The notes beneath the pieces were generated by a model that saw only the letters and a program-made list of their open reading frames with translations, was not told the origin of the DNA and made no database searches. A DNA stretch of 64,000 nucleotides from an uncultured Paracoccaceae bacterium (lineage in GTDB: Bacteria; Pseudomonadota; Alphaproteobacteria; Rhodobacterales; Rhodobacteraceae): contig CANMPL010000003.1 in the NCBI GenBank assembly GCA_947499715.1, positions 248,001-312,000 on the forward strand, read 5' to 3'. Positions 35,490 through 46,613 of the stretch are shown piece by piece (position 1 is the stretch's first letter; every line of letters begins with the position of its first letter). The translations under genes were made by a program, and so were the position numbers.

Positions 35490-35836
35490 AGCTCTATCTC
35501 TGCGCCCGGCTCAAATTCAGGCGCGTCGGGGCGGCGACGAATGATGATATCGCCATTGGGCAAAACCTCTGGCGGTTCATAATTTCGAATATCATCAATC
35601 TGCGCCATAAGCTCTGCCAGGGCCGGACCCATCTCATCGGCCAGCAATTTCATCGCGGGTCCTACTTCATCGGCGAAATCTTCCAGTTCCCGCAGCGCCG
35701 GTTCCATTTCGGTCATCAGGCCACGCAGCAACAGCTTTGCGCCTTCTTCCATCAGGTCAAAGCCTTCGTCGGCCTCTTGTGCGTGGGCAGGCAGCGCGGA
35801 CATGGTCAGGGCAAGTGCAAATGCAATCTGTTTCAT
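35486..35836 (-). CDS. Small exported helical protein, unknown function
   Basis: 116 residues: signal peptide MKQIAFALALTMSALPAHA, then an acidic amphipathic region with repeat-like units (FADEVGPAMKLLADEMGPALAEL around 52-75) and a proline-rich tail (PPEVLPNGDIIIRRRPDAP). It may form periplasmic coiled coils. I recall similar short proteins in Rhodobacterales, without known function. It is convergent with ppx and shares overlapping stop codons with it. Confidence 0.7.
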   Translation of the reverse strand: MKQIAFALALTMSALPAHAQEADEGFDLMEEGAKLLLRGLMTEMEPALRELEDFADEVGPAMKLLADEMGPALAELMAQIDDIRNYEPPEVLPNGDIIIRRRPDAPEFEPGAEIEL

Positions 35837-35893
35837 AGGTTCAATATAGGTGCTTGGCTGGATTTCCCAAAGGGCTGATTGACCCGCACAGCC

Positions 35894-36895
35894 CTAATCC
35901 GCCAAGTCCACCACCACCGGAAAATGGTCAGAGGCCGCAAGCAACGCTTGCCGCAGCTCGATATCCGCATAGCATTCGGGGTGATCAAACGGGTGCCAGA
36001 TCTGCCATTTGGGGGCCGCCCCGCGCAAATTGGGCGAGACCATGATGTAATCCAGCAGCGCCGACAGATAAGGCTGCCCCTTTTTCTTGAACCGCGCGGT
36101 GGACGGCATGGCCCCGATCCGACGCCCCAGTGCCATCCGGGCATGCGGATCATAAAGCTTGGTTTGTTGCCCTTCGCCCAGCACGATTTCAACCCCGGAG
36201 CGCCCGAACAGCTTTTCGTATTCATCCAACCCCGGGCCATCATTGAAGTCGCCCATGACCATCAGCCGCGCGTCCTGCGCAAGCAGTTGGTCAACGCGTT
36301 TGCGCAGCCAGATACATTGCGCCAATTGCTTGCGCCGGTTGGCGATGGAAATGCGCATCGCCTCGGCATCGTTGGACGCGCCATGCGGGGCCTTGGATTT
36401 GGCATGGACCCCGATCAGGTTCAAAACCTGACCGTTATAGGTCAGTTCCGCCTCAAGCGGCGGCTTTGACCAAGTGATCCGTTCGGGGGCGGCATCCACA
36501 TCCAGATCAAAAGGCATTTCCCCGTCAAAACGGGGGTTTGCAGGGCCATCTTCAAGCGGTTTGTGCACCGCCGTGATCTTGCTGGCGTCATACAGCAGGG
36601 CGATTTCCTGCTGGGTGTCATTGGGAAACCCGATCAAGGCGGTATCTGCACGCAGGCCAAACGCCTCGGCAAAGGTTTCAAGTGCGACCTTACCGTCGCG
36701 GTGACGAGAGGTATCAGGCGCCTCGATCACCATGATCGCATCGGCGTCGAGGGCCTGAAACACCGCACCCAAAGCGGCGGTCTGATCGGCCTTTGTCACA
36801 TCCCAGCGCGACGACCAGGACCCATCATTGATCAGCTGACCTGCATTATCAAAAAGGCTGTTGAACCATTCGACGTTATAGGTGGCGATCCTCAT
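35894..36895 (-). CDS. Endonuclease/exonuclease/phosphatase (EEP) family protein
   Basis: 333 residues. It starts MRIATYNVEWFNSL and has the EEP catalytic motifs: MVIEAPD (metal-binding Glu), GVHAKSKAPHG, VMGDFND (Asp/Asn pair) and final SDHFPVVVDL (general-base His). The substrate may be DNA, a phospholipid or an inositol phosphate. The ATG overlaps the stop of the J-domain gene (ATGA), the last link of the operon that begins at 38651. The frame to 37030 is a shadow of that gene. Confidence 0.87.
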   Translation of the reverse strand: MRIATYNVEWFNSLFDNAGQLINDGSWSSRWDVTKADQTAALGAVFQALDADAIMVIEAPDTSRHRDGKVALETFAEAFGLRADTALIGFPNDTQQEIALLYDASKITAVHKPLEDGPANPRFDGEMPFDLDVDAAPERITWSKPPLEAELTYNGQVLNLIGVHAKSKAPHGASNDAEAMRISIANRRKQLAQCIWLRKRVDQLLAQDARLMVMGDFNDGPGLDEYEKLFGRSGVEIVLGEGQQTKLYDPHARMALGRRIGAMPSTARFKKKGQPYLSALLDYIMVSPNLRGAAPKWQIWHPFDHPECYADIELRQALLAASDHFPVVVDLAD

Positions 36896-37572
36896 CCACG
36901 GTTTTCCCGCACTTGTTCCCAAGCGCGATTGATCGCGACCATCCGCTTTTCCGCCAGCTTGACCGCCTCTTCCGGCACGCCGCGCGCGATCATCTGGTCG
37001 GGATGGGTGTCGCGCACCGCAGACCGCCAAGCGGCGCGGATCGTGTCCATGTCGGCATCCGGCGACACGCCCAGCACATCAAATGGGTCCCGTTCGGCAT
37101 CCGGCACAAACTGCGCCCGGATCCGGCTGAACCGCACATCGTCAAAGCCAAAGATTTCGGCGACACGGTGCAGAAAGGCATCCTCTCCCGGATGATACTC
37201 TCCATCAGCCATCGCAATGTGAAAGAGACCTTCCATCAAATCGGTCAGCGTCGGGTCGCCGGGGTCATACATGTTATGGATCCGCGTGGCGTAATCCTCA
37301 AATCCCGCTACATCGGTGCGGGCCATATTGAACACCCGCGCGGCGTTCGCCTCCTCCTGCGGTGGGATATGAAAAACCTCGCGAAAGGCTGTCACCTCGT
37401 CACGGGTCACATGGCCATCCGCCTTGGCCATCTTGGCCCCCAGCGCAATCACGGCAATGGTAAAGGCCACCGTACGGTCGGGCGACGTGCGCAGTTTCTC
37501 AAAGACAGCCGACAGCCCCTCGCCCGTTGCAAGGGCGGCGATAGCATCGGCAATACGGGACCAAATCGACAT
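36892..37572 (-). CDS. TerB/J-domain protein (DjlA-like)
   Basis: 226 residues. The N-terminal part is a TerB-like helical domain (ALGAKMAKADGHVTRDEVTAFREVF around 45-70 and IAMADGEYHPGEDAFLHRVAEIFG around 118-141). The C-terminal part is a J-domain (DPFDVLGVSPDADMDTIRAAWR) with HPD intact in DTHPDQMIARG. It therefore probably recruits DnaK. Unlike DjlA there is no clear transmembrane anchor. Operon neighbours are a GNAT acetyltransferase 9 bases upstream and an EEP nuclease overlapping downstream. Confidence 0.85.
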   Translation of the reverse strand: MSIWSRIADAIAALATGEGLSAVFEKLRTSPDRTVAFTIAVIALGAKMAKADGHVTRDEVTAFREVFHIPPQEEANAARVFNMARTDVAGFEDYATRIHNMYDPGDPTLTDLMEGLFHIAMADGEYHPGEDAFLHRVAEIFGFDDVRFSRIRAQFVPDAERDPFDVLGVSPDADMDTIRAAWRSAVRDTHPDQMIARGVPEEAVKLAEKRMVAINRAWEQVRENRG

Positions 37573-37581
37573 GGGGCGAAC

Positions 37582-38061
37582 CTAAAGCATCTTTTGCATG
37601 AGGATAAGATCAATCCAGCGATCGAACTTGCGCCCCACCTGAGGGAGTTTTCCCACGACCTCAAACCCCAGCGCCGCGTGAAAGGCCACCGCACCTGCAT
37701 TGGCCGCACTGACGCCGGCGAAGATGCTGTGGAAATGCGCGGCCTTTGCATGGGCGCATATCGCCTCCATCAGTGCTTTCCCAACACCGCGCCCGCGCGC
37801 CGCGGGGGCCAGCACAATGGTGTGTTCGCAGGTGTGGCGATAGCCGACGCCGCCCCGAAACTGGCCGTAGAACGCAAAGCCAAGCAGGTTCGCATCATTG
37901 CCTTCAAACACCACAAAGCCATCGCCTTTTTCGCCGATCATGTCGTGGATATCGGCATCAGTTTTTTCAATGCTGTTGAAGGTGATCAGTGTATCGCGGA
38001 TCTCGGGGTTCCAGATCGCGCAGATGGCGGCCGCGTCCTGCGGGGTCGCGGGGCGGATCAT
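37582..38061 (-). CDS. GNAT family N-acetyltransferase
   Basis: 159 residues, complete GNAT fold similar to phosphinothricin-type acetyltransferases. IRPATPQDAAAICAIWNPEI opens it, VLAPAARGRGVGKALMEAICAHAK is the acetyl-CoA-binding loop (RGRGVGKA near 90), and GVSAANAGAVAFHAALGFEVVG is the C-terminal signature. The amine substrate is unknown. Its start overlaps the VOC gene stop (ATGA). Confidence 0.88.
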   Translation of the reverse strand: MIRPATPQDAAAICAIWNPEIRDTLITFNSIEKTDADIHDMIGEKGDGFVVFEGNDANLLGFAFYGQFRGGVGYRHTCEHTIVLAPAARGRGVGKALMEAICAHAKAAHFHSIFAGVSAANAGAVAFHAALGFEVVGKLPQVGRKFDRWIDLILMQKML

Positions 38062-38651
38062 GACAGGGTCACCTCACCGTTTGGGCCATCAAATATGGCG
38101 CTGAAGCCTTTGATACCATTCACGAAAGCCACACGGCGGTCGGTGATCGGGACGATCTCGCGCAGGACATCTGCGCCGGGGTGCGATACCGCGAACCGCT
38201 TCAGGCGCAAGCCGCTGTCCGGCAGGCGCGTTGCGGGATGAATTGTGCCCGCCGCCCATTGCAGCAAGGTCGGAAAGGCCCCGTCAAACGGCAATGACCC
38301 ATCGTCCGGCACGGTAATCTGCCAGCTGAGATCGCCCCGCGACAGTGCGTGCGCAGGACCAGTCACTGCGCTGTGAGGTGCAAAATCATCCGTCCGGCAG
38401 ATCCAGTTACCAAGACGCGGCGCGCCGGAAAACTGATCCAACCCAAACCACGCCGGTCGCGTCCGAGTGGCGTCGGGGTCAAGGGCGATCACCTCAAGAT
38501 ACAGATCACCCAGCCCCAGCAGGGTGTTGTGGGTGCCATAGCGGTCGTGCTTTCCACCGGGGTGCATTTTGACGCCCAATGCCGCCTCAACCGCTGCCGT
38601 CCCCACGACCAGATCCGTGCAGGCCACCGCGATGTGATCCAGTTCAAACAT
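38058..38651 (-). CDS. VOC family (glyoxalase-like) protein
   Basis: 197 residues. It opens MFELDHIAVACTDLVVGTAAVEAALG with His6 as a metal-ligand candidate; HNTLLGLGDLYLEVIAL follows near 45-60. It resembles the Glyoxalase_3-type VOC proteins found in many proteobacteria, with no known substrate. Start at ATG 38651; the upstream part of the frame crosses the RTX terminator. It is the first gene of the minus-strand operon with GNAT, J-domain and EEP proteins. Confidence 0.82.
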   Translation of the reverse strand: MFELDHIAVACTDLVVGTAAVEAALGVKMHPGGKHDRYGTHNTLLGLGDLYLEVIALDPDATRTRPAWFGLDQFSGAPRLGNWICRTDDFAPHSAVTGPAHALSRGDLSWQITVPDDGSLPFDGAFPTLLQWAAGTIHPATRLPDSGLRLKRFAVSHPGADVLREIVPITDRRVAFVNGIKGFSAIFDGPNGEVTLS

Positions 38652-38739
38652 GTCCCCGCCCCGTTCTGTTTTCGTTTGCCAAATGACGCCGCTTCGCGCC
38701 GGGTGACAACCCCAAAATCGGCGGCTGACATGCAAAGAA

Positions 38740-38763
38740 CCGGGCAAGGTTTCCCTTGCCCGG
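38740..38763 (-). terminator. Terminator of the RTX-protein gene
   Basis: Perfect 10-bp stem CCGGGCAAGG / CCTTGCCCGG with a 4-base loop, followed on the minus strand by TTCTTTG. It separates the RTX gene from the VOC operon. Confidence 0.85.
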
Positions 38764-38789
38764 TGTGCTGCGTTCGGTCTGGGAAGGGA

Positions 38790-40808
38790 TCAGAACCAGA
38801 AATCGTCAGCAGTAAAGTCGGATGCCGTTTGGTTGTCGACCATGATCGTGGTGTTCGCGTATTCGATCCGCACCTGACTGCCAGCTTGGCTGATGTCCAG
38901 ATCTTCGAAGCCATCGGCGCCGCGTACAATATGGATCACATCTTTTTCCTGCTGGAAGTCGGTGATGCGGTCGGTGCCGGAATTGTCGCCAAAGACAAAG
39001 GTGTCCCAGCCCGAACCACCCGTGACAACGTCGTTGCCGTTGCCACCGACAAGGCGGTCAGCGCCCTTGTCGCCCAGCAAACGGTCGTTGCCATTGCCGC
39101 CAAGTACGACGTCACGCTGATTGCCGCCGCGAATGAAATCATTACCGCCGTTGCCATAGATCACATCTTCGCCTTTGTTACCGTACATTTTGTCGTTGGC
39201 GCCCTTACCCCACATGCGGTCGTCGCCACCATGGCCGGACATTTTGTCGGCAAAGCGTGTGCCGTTCAGTTCCTCATCTGCACCCCAGCTGCGCCCGGCA
39301 GCGTTATTTGCGTGAATGAGGGTGTCAATGTCGCGTGTGCCGAAGGCAACTTTGTGATCCGACTGCACCGCCATGCGGTCCAGGTTGAAGTCTGCGTTCT
39401 CGATTCGCTCTGCAACGCCGTCGTTACGCAAACGGAAGCTGACGGTGATCGTATCAGGGCCACCTTCGCGGAACCGGGCCACACCGCTAAAGTCTGTTCC
39501 AGCTGCAAAATCGGCGGCTTTCAGGCCATTTGACAGATCAAGCGCCCACTTCACGTTCACATCGGCTTCCATGCCAACACGGGCGATTGTGTAGGTCATG
39601 ACTTCGCCCTCGACCGCCTCTTTTTCGCCGTGGGCAAAGATCATCGCGTCCATTGGAACCCGGGCATCAGCGACACCATAGCTGCCGATGGCCAGCAGGC
39701 CGTCTTCGCCCGCGGTGCCATTGGTCCCGCGGCTGCCACGGCCACCATAATCGCCGGCCTCTGCACTGCCTGCGGCAAAGCCGCCGCCAGCTGAACCGAT
39801 GCTTCCGGAGTAGCCGCCAAAACCGGCTATTCCATAGGAACCAGCGGAGGCTGCTGAATGGTCATCCTCGCCATAGTTGCCATCGACAAAGCGGGTCTGA
39901 AAATCAACGCTGCCGTAGTTCAGGATGCCGGTCGAGGCCGTGCCACCGTTGCCACCGTCGCCAGAGCGTCCGCCCGTGCCACCATCACCAGCATCACCGC
40001 CGTCTTTGGCACCAGAGATGCCGAACAGGCCGTCACCACCCTGCCCGCCGTTACCGCCGTAGCCGCCATAGCCGCCAAGACCGCCATTTCCACCTTCGCC
40101 AGCGACGCTTAGGTTGTCGGCCCCAAAGGCGCTGTCTTTCCATGTCAGTGAGCCGTAGTTCAGGATCACCGCCGCATCGCCGCCGTCGCCACCAGTTCCA
40201 CCTGTGCCACCAACACCCCCTTTGCCACCATCACCGCCATCGAGCGCTTTGATAGGGTTAAAGACCGTGCCTGCTGAATCGCGACCATTGCCGCCGAATG
40301 AACCCTTTGAACCGAGACCGCCATAGCCGCCGGTCTGACCTGCCGCGGCATAGGCGGCGTTGTCGTCCAGCTCCACCCGGTCCAGCACCAGCTGACCTGC
40401 GTTATAGATTGAACCGGCGGCATTTGCCCCGTCGTATCCATCTTCGCGGACGGCTGCGTTAGCGTCTGGGTCTGTCTGCTTGTTATAGCCGTCTTCCAGC
40501 TTGAGCGCCTCAAGCGTCAGCTTGGCCGTGTCCTTGATGGTAAAATGCGCGCTGACATCGCTGCCGCTGATCGTGACGTCAGCAATGCCGTCGCCATCGG
40601 TGTCACCGTTGATGATGACTTTCTGGTTGCTGATCGTGAACACATTGGGATCGTTCCGGTCGATGTAGACCGTGTTGATCCCGTCCTGAAATTCAATCGT
40701 GTCTGTGCCAACGTTGCGTTCTGCCAAAGCGATCGCTTCGCGCAGCGATGTCACGCCGTCGTCGGCGTCTACGATGTCGTTGATTGTGTCTACCGTGATG
40801 GTTGCCAT
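38790..40808 (-). CDS. Large glycine-rich RTX calcium-binding protein
   Basis: 672 residues, probably secreted. It starts with a CSLREAI-type region (ITVDTINDIVDADDGVTSLR). A central Gly-rich part of about 250 residues follows with repeats such as GGLGGYGGYGGNGG and GDGGTGGRSGDGG. Then comes a Calx-beta-like stretch (EAVEGEVMTYTIARVGM) and a C-terminal run of RTX nonapeptides (GGNGNDRLLGDKGADRL and similar) ending in DTFVFGDNS. No N-terminal signal, which fits type I secretion by C-terminal signal, but no T1SS genes are in the window. Start ATG 40808 follows GAAGGAA. Confidence 0.85.
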   Translation of the reverse strand: MATITVDTINDIVDADDGVTSLREAIALAERNVGTDTIEFQDGINTVYIDRNDPNVFTISNQKVIINGDTDGDGIADVTISGSDVSAHFTIKDTAKLTLEALKLEDGYNKQTDPDANAAVREDGYDGANAAGSIYNAGQLVLDRVELDDNAAYAAAGQTGGYGGLGSKGSFGGNGRDSAGTVFNPIKALDGGDGGKGGVGGTGGTGGDGGDAAVILNYGSLTWKDSAFGADNLSVAGEGGNGGLGGYGGYGGNGGQGGDGLFGISGAKDGGDAGDGGTGGRSGDGGNGGTASTGILNYGSVDFQTRFVDGNYGEDDHSAASAGSYGIAGFGGYSGSIGSAGGGFAAGSAEAGDYGGRGSRGTNGTAGEDGLLAIGSYGVADARVPMDAMIFAHGEKEAVEGEVMTYTIARVGMEADVNVKWALDLSNGLKAADFAAGTDFSGVARFREGGPDTITVSFRLRNDGVAERIENADFNLDRMAVQSDHKVAFGTRDIDTLIHANNAAGRSWGADEELNGTRFADKMSGHGGDDRMWGKGANDKMYGNKGEDVIYGNGGNDFIRGGNQRDVVLGGNGNDRLLGDKGADRLVGGNGNDVVTGGSGWDTFVFGDNSGTDRITDFQQEKDVIHIVRGADGFEDLDISQAGSQVRIEYANTTIMVDNQTASDFTADDFWF

Positions 40809-40941
40809 TGTTCCGTTCCTTCCAAATTGATCTGACACCAATTTAAGGAAGGATTGCGGGCGCGTGGGGTTGTCGGATTCAATACGTTAACCACGTAGCA
40901 TCACCACGCTTTATGGCACAGATCCCTGATCTCAAACCGTT

Positions 40942-43062
<2,121 letters not shown>

Positions 43063-43161
43063 GGCGTGTCTCCGGTTATCTGGGGCCGCATCACGAAAAA
43101 CTGTGCACCAAGCGGGTGGTACCCCTTAGCTTTTCGGAATTTCAGGCCTATATCTTTGGCT

Positions 43162-43620
43162 ATGAAGTCAAAACTTGCCGCACTGATGTTGCTTTTGCCG
43201 CTGCCTGCCACCGCGCAGGACGCCCCCGACGTTGTGACCGCGTGGGAGGCTGACCATGAAATGATCTTTGACGCGGGCGAGATTACGTTGGACCAGTTCA
43301 AATGGCTCGCGCGGCCCTTGGTGGTTTTTGGCGACAGCCCCAACGATCCGCAATTCCGCCAACAGATGGAGTTGATCACCGCCGAGATGGACGAACTTGC
43401 GATCCGCGACGTGATCGTCATCACCGATACCGATCCGGCGGCCCGGTCGGCCTTGCGCACCAAATTGCGGCCAAGGGCATTCATGCTTGCCCTTGTGGGC
43501 AAGGACGGACAGGTCAAACTGCGCAAGCCAAGCCCGTGGAACGTGCGAGAGCTGTCGCGCTCCATCGACAAGATGCCACTGCGGCAGCAAGAAATCGAAG
43601 ACCGCAGGCTGGGGGGATAA
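43162..43620 (+). CDS. DUF4174 domain exported protein
   Basis: 152 residues: signal peptide MKSKLAALMLLLPLPATA, then a thioredoxin-like DUF4174 domain (LARPLVVFGDSPNDPQFRQQ, RDVIVITDTDPAARSALR, FMLALVGKDGQVKLRKPSPW). No CxxC redox motif is present, so thiol redox activity is unlikely. Function unknown. It is the only plus-strand gene inside the propionyl-CoA cluster, divergent from mcm across 99 bases. Confidence 0.82.
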   Translation: MKSKLAALMLLLPLPATAQDAPDVVTAWEADHEMIFDAGEITLDQFKWLARPLVVFGDSPNDPQFRQQMELITAEMDELAIRDVIVITDTDPAARSALRTKLRPRAFMLALVGKDGQVKLRKPSPWNVRELSRSIDKMPLRQQEIEDRRLGG

Positions 43621-43627
43621 GCGCGGG

Positions 43628-44011
43628 TCATTCGCCCAGATCCTCGACCTGTGCGGCCCCACGCACACCGCCATAGGCGCAGCCGATGATCACCAACAAA
43701 GCCAACCCCAGTGCGACGCTATCGGGGATGACGGTAAAGGTGATCACCCGCCCCACGAAATACAGCGTGCCATAGACGACCAAAGCGCCGAAAATGAAGG
43801 TGCGGATCGGTTCCAGCATGGCGCCAAGACCCCGGCCCACCAACCAAAAGACCACCACGCCAATCATCGGCACGGTAACGGCGGCATAAGGAACGCCGCC
43901 TTCCACAGTGATCGGCTCACCATCCAGCATCACAACCATTGCCGCCCCCGCGACAACGATGGCAGCAAGTAGCGACACAGCGGTCACAATGATTTGGCGG
44001 CTGCGAGTCAT
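43628..44011 (-). CDS. Small membrane protein following pccA
   Basis: 127 residues with four hydrophobic segments (about 8-28, 42-60, 66-88 and 94-115). No family recognised. The start overlaps the pccA stop by four bases (ATGA), so it is translated from the pcc message. A link to propionate metabolism is only positional. Confidence 0.7.
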   Translation of the reverse strand: MTRSRQIIVTAVSLLAAIVVAGAAMVVMLDGEPITVEGGVPYAAVTVPMIGVVVFWLVGRGLGAMLEPIRTFIFGALVVYGTLYFVGRVITFTVIPDSVALGLALLVIIGCAYGGVRGAAQVEDLGE

Positions 44012-46014
44012 GCCAGGGCTTCGAACTCCATGATGATGTCATCAACGGCAAGGCTGTCGCCTGCACTTGCGTTGATCTTTTTGACGACACCCTTGCGCTC
44101 GGCGCGCAGGATGTTTTCCATTTTCATCGCCTCGACCGTGCAAAGCGCCTGACCTTCCTGCACTTCGTCGCCCTCGGCCACGTCGACCTTGACGATCAGG
44201 CCCGGCATCGGACACAGCAGCAGTTTGGACGTATCAGGCGGCAGTTTTTCCGGCATCAACCGCGCCAGTTCCGCCTGATGCGGGGTGCGCACATGCACCT
44301 TCAGATCCGCACCGCGATACCGCACCCGAAACCCGCCAGAGATCTTGCCGATCTTCATTACCAACGGCGTCTTATCCACCATCAACCGCGCCAAAGGCTC
44401 GCCCGGTGTCCAGTCGCTCTCGACACGGAAGGTGTCCTCGCCCATCGCAATCGTGGCCCCATCCCGGTCCGCGGCAATTGTCAGGTCAAAGCTTTCACCT
44501 TGCAGGGCCACGTTCCATTCGGATCCGACCTTGCGTTCGTGATTGTCCATCCGGCCCGACACCCGCGTGCGCCGGATCTCGGCCACCCGGTGCATCGCCG
44601 CCGTCGCTGCGGCGATCCGCTGCAAAACGCCGCGTTCCAACGTAACACCTTCAAATCCTTCGGGATATTCCTCTTCGATGAAGGCGGTTGTCATATTGCC
44701 AGAGGTGAATTTTTCGTGGTCATAAACGGCGGCCAGGAACGGCAGGTTATGCCCGATCCCTTCCACCTCGAACCCATCGAGCGCCAGCCGCATCTCCTCA
44801 ATCGCGGTGGCCCGATCTGGCGCCCATGTGCACAGCTTGGCGATCATCGGATCGTAATACATGCTGATCTCGCCGCCCTCATAGACGCCGGTATCATTGC
44901 GCACAGCGCGGGTTTTGGTGGCCTCTTCGACCGGTGGCCGGTAGCGCGTCAACCGCCCGATTGAGGGCAGAAATCCGCGATAAGGGTCTTCGGCATAAAG
45001 ACGGCTTTCCATCGCCCAGCCGTTGATCTTCAGATCCGACTGCTGCATCGGCAGCGCCTCGCCGTAAGCGACCCGGATCATCTGTTCGACCAGATCAACA
45101 CCGGTGATCAGCTCTGTCACCGGGTGTTCGACCTGAAGGCGGGTGTTCATCTCAAGGAAATAGAAATTCCTGTCGCCATCCACGATGAATTCCACCGTGC
45201 CCGCACTGGTGTAGCCCACGGCCTGCGCCAGTGCGACGGATTGTTCTCCCATCGCCTTGCGGGTCGCCTCGTCCAGAAACGGGCTCGGTGCCTCTTCGAT
45301 GACCTTTTGGTTACGGCGCTGGATCGAACACTCCCGCTCATGCAGATAGACCGCATTGCCATGGCTATCGGCCAGCACCTGAATTTCAATGTGGCGCGGT
45401 TGGGTGACAAATTTCTCAATGAAAATCCGGTCGTCGCCAAAAGAGCTCGCCGCCTCGTTCTTGGAAGACTGAAACCCCTCGCGCGCTTCCTGATCGTTCC
45501 ACGCGATCCGCATCCCCTTGCCGCCACCCCCGGCAGAAGCTTTCAGCATCACCGGATAGCCGATTTGGTTCGAGATCTTCACCGCCTCGTCAGCATCCGC
45601 GATCAGGCCCATGTATCCCGGCACGGTGCTGACCTTGGCCTCTTGCGCGATTTTCTTAGAGGTGATCTTGTCACCCATCTTTTCGATCGCACCCTTGGGC
45701 GGCCCGATAAAAGCGACGCCTTCGGCCTCAAGCGCTTCCGCGAACTTGCTGTTTTCGCTCAGGAAACCGTAACCCGGATGCACCGCCTCTGCACCCGTTT
45801 TGCGGATCGCATCCATCACCTTGTCGATGACGATATAGGACTGGTTGGCCGGGGCCGGACCAATGTGCACCGCCTCATCAGCCATCTTCACATGCAGCGC
45901 GTTGCGGTCCGCATCCGAATAGATCGCGACGGTTTGAATGCCCATGCGCCGGGCGGTTTTGATCACGCGGCACGCAATCTCGCCCCGGTTGGCGATCAGG
46001 ATTTTCTTAAACAT
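44008..46014 (-). CDS. pccA: Propionyl-CoA carboxylase alpha subunit (biotin carboxylase + BCCP)
   Basis: Carboxylates its biotin and hands CO2 to PccB to form methylmalonyl-CoA. 668 residues. Biotin carboxylase N domain MFKKILIANRGEIACRVI; ATP-grasp with KASAGGGGKGMRIAW near 165; TRLQVEHPVTELITGVDLV near 285; BT domain; C-terminal biotinyl domain with EAMKMEN, where the biotinylated Lys is about residue 631. Start ATG 46014 follows AAAGGAG. A strong hairpin just upstream (46039-46067) separates it from the small lipoprotein gene. Confidence 0.95.
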   Translation of the reverse strand: MFKKILIANRGEIACRVIKTARRMGIQTVAIYSDADRNALHVKMADEAVHIGPAPANQSYIVIDKVMDAIRKTGAEAVHPGYGFLSENSKFAEALEAEGVAFIGPPKGAIEKMGDKITSKKIAQEAKVSTVPGYMGLIADADEAVKISNQIGYPVMLKASAGGGGKGMRIAWNDQEAREGFQSSKNEAASSFGDDRIFIEKFVTQPRHIEIQVLADSHGNAVYLHERECSIQRRNQKVIEEAPSPFLDEATRKAMGEQSVALAQAVGYTSAGTVEFIVDGDRNFYFLEMNTRLQVEHPVTELITGVDLVEQMIRVAYGEALPMQQSDLKINGWAMESRLYAEDPYRGFLPSIGRLTRYRPPVEEATKTRAVRNDTGVYEGGEISMYYDPMIAKLCTWAPDRATAIEEMRLALDGFEVEGIGHNLPFLAAVYDHEKFTSGNMTTAFIEEEYPEGFEGVTLERGVLQRIAAATAAMHRVAEIRRTRVSGRMDNHERKVGSEWNVALQGESFDLTIAADRDGATIAMGEDTFRVESDWTPGEPLARLMVDKTPLVMKIGKISGGFRVRYRGADLKVHVRTPHQAELARLMPEKLPPDTSKLLLCPMPGLIVKVDVAEGDEVQEGQALCTVEAMKMENILRAERKGVVKKINASAGDSLAVDDIIMEFEALA

Positions 46015-46038
46015 GGGACGGCTCCTTTGAACGCAAAA

Positions 46039-46067
46039 CCGCCACCGGGGGCAGACCCCGGCGGCGG
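46039..46067 (-). terminator. Rho-independent-type terminator upstream of pccA
   Basis: Stem CCGCC / GGCGG plus CCGGGG / CCCCGG with one mismatch and a 5-base loop, followed on the minus strand by a TTTT run. It would stop transcripts from the lipoprotein gene, leaving 25 bases to the pccA start; it could also act as an attenuator. Confidence 0.7.
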
Positions 46068-46103
46068 CTATTGGTGATGTCGGTGGCGCTGATGCGCGGT
46101 GTA

Positions 46104-46280
46104 TTAGCCCGGAGTCGAGCAATTGCCGTTGGCGTCGCAGACGACGGGCACGGCAACCGGTGCTGCTTCCATTGCTGGTGCAGCCATGCCTTGTGGCGCC
46201 ATGACGGGTGCGGGTGCCTCAACCGGGCCTGCACAGGCGGCAAGCCCCAGAACGGCGATGATTGGAATAAAGATGCGCAT
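46104..46280 (-). CDS. Small lipoprotein, Pro/Ala-rich
   Basis: 58 residues. MRIFIPIIAVLGLAACAGP carries a lipobox with Cys16. The rest is Ala/Pro/Val-rich (VEAPAPVMAPQG...) and ends in VVCDANGNCSTPG with two further cysteines. AGGGGG precedes the ATG by 8 bases. No known family; an envelope protein. The frame extends upstream to 46343 without an upstream ribosome site. Confidence 0.65.
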   Translation of the reverse strand: MRIFIPIIAVLGLAACAGPVEAPAPVMAPQGMAAPAMEAAPVAVPVVCDANGNCSTPG

Positions 46281-46418
46281 GAAAATGCCCCCTGATGGTG
46301 TTTCAATGGGGCTGATACTCGCCGTGTCGCGGGACTTGCGCAAGCCCCCTGCGGCAACACGGTGCGGATCAGGCGAAAGTCACCCCGCGCCTGATCCAAA
46401 TCTTGTGACCTTTTGGTC

Positions 46419-46613
46419 TTAGAGGTCGTCGGCCAATGCGCCGCCAACTGCACCGACCAATGCGCCGGTCTTACAATCGTTGTCCAGCGCTTCGCCCGCC
46501 AGGCAGCCGATACCGGCACCGACGATTGCGCGCTCGCCATCTGTGTTGATGCCGGAACAAGCCGAAAGCGTAAGCGCCGCAGCTGCGACGATAAGGAACT
46601 TCGTGTTAAACAT
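46419..46613 (-). CDS. Small glycine-zipper-like lipoprotein
   Basis: 64 residues: MFNTKFLIVAAAALTLSAC lipobox with Cys19, then a Gly-rich hydrophobic stretch IVGAGIGCLAGEALDNDCKT and GALVGAVGGALADDL, the spacing of a glycine-zipper as in the YMGG/SlyB-like group. It is likely anchored in the outer membrane. Two Cys in the mature part (GCLAG, NDCKT) could form a disulfide. Monocistronic by position. Confidence 0.75.
   Translation of the reverse strand: MFNTKFLIVAAAALTLSACSGINTDGERAIVGAGIGCLAGEALDNDCKTGALVGAVGGALADDL

Noticed and set aside
36913-38241. 442-residue plus-strand frame
   Set aside because: Antisense to the J-domain, GNAT and VOC genes, which overlap in operon style and carry conserved motifs.
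39653-40252. His/Arg/Ser-rich 199-residue plus-strand frame
   Set aside because: It is the antisense translation of the Gly-rich repeats of the RTX gene; composition is explained by that.
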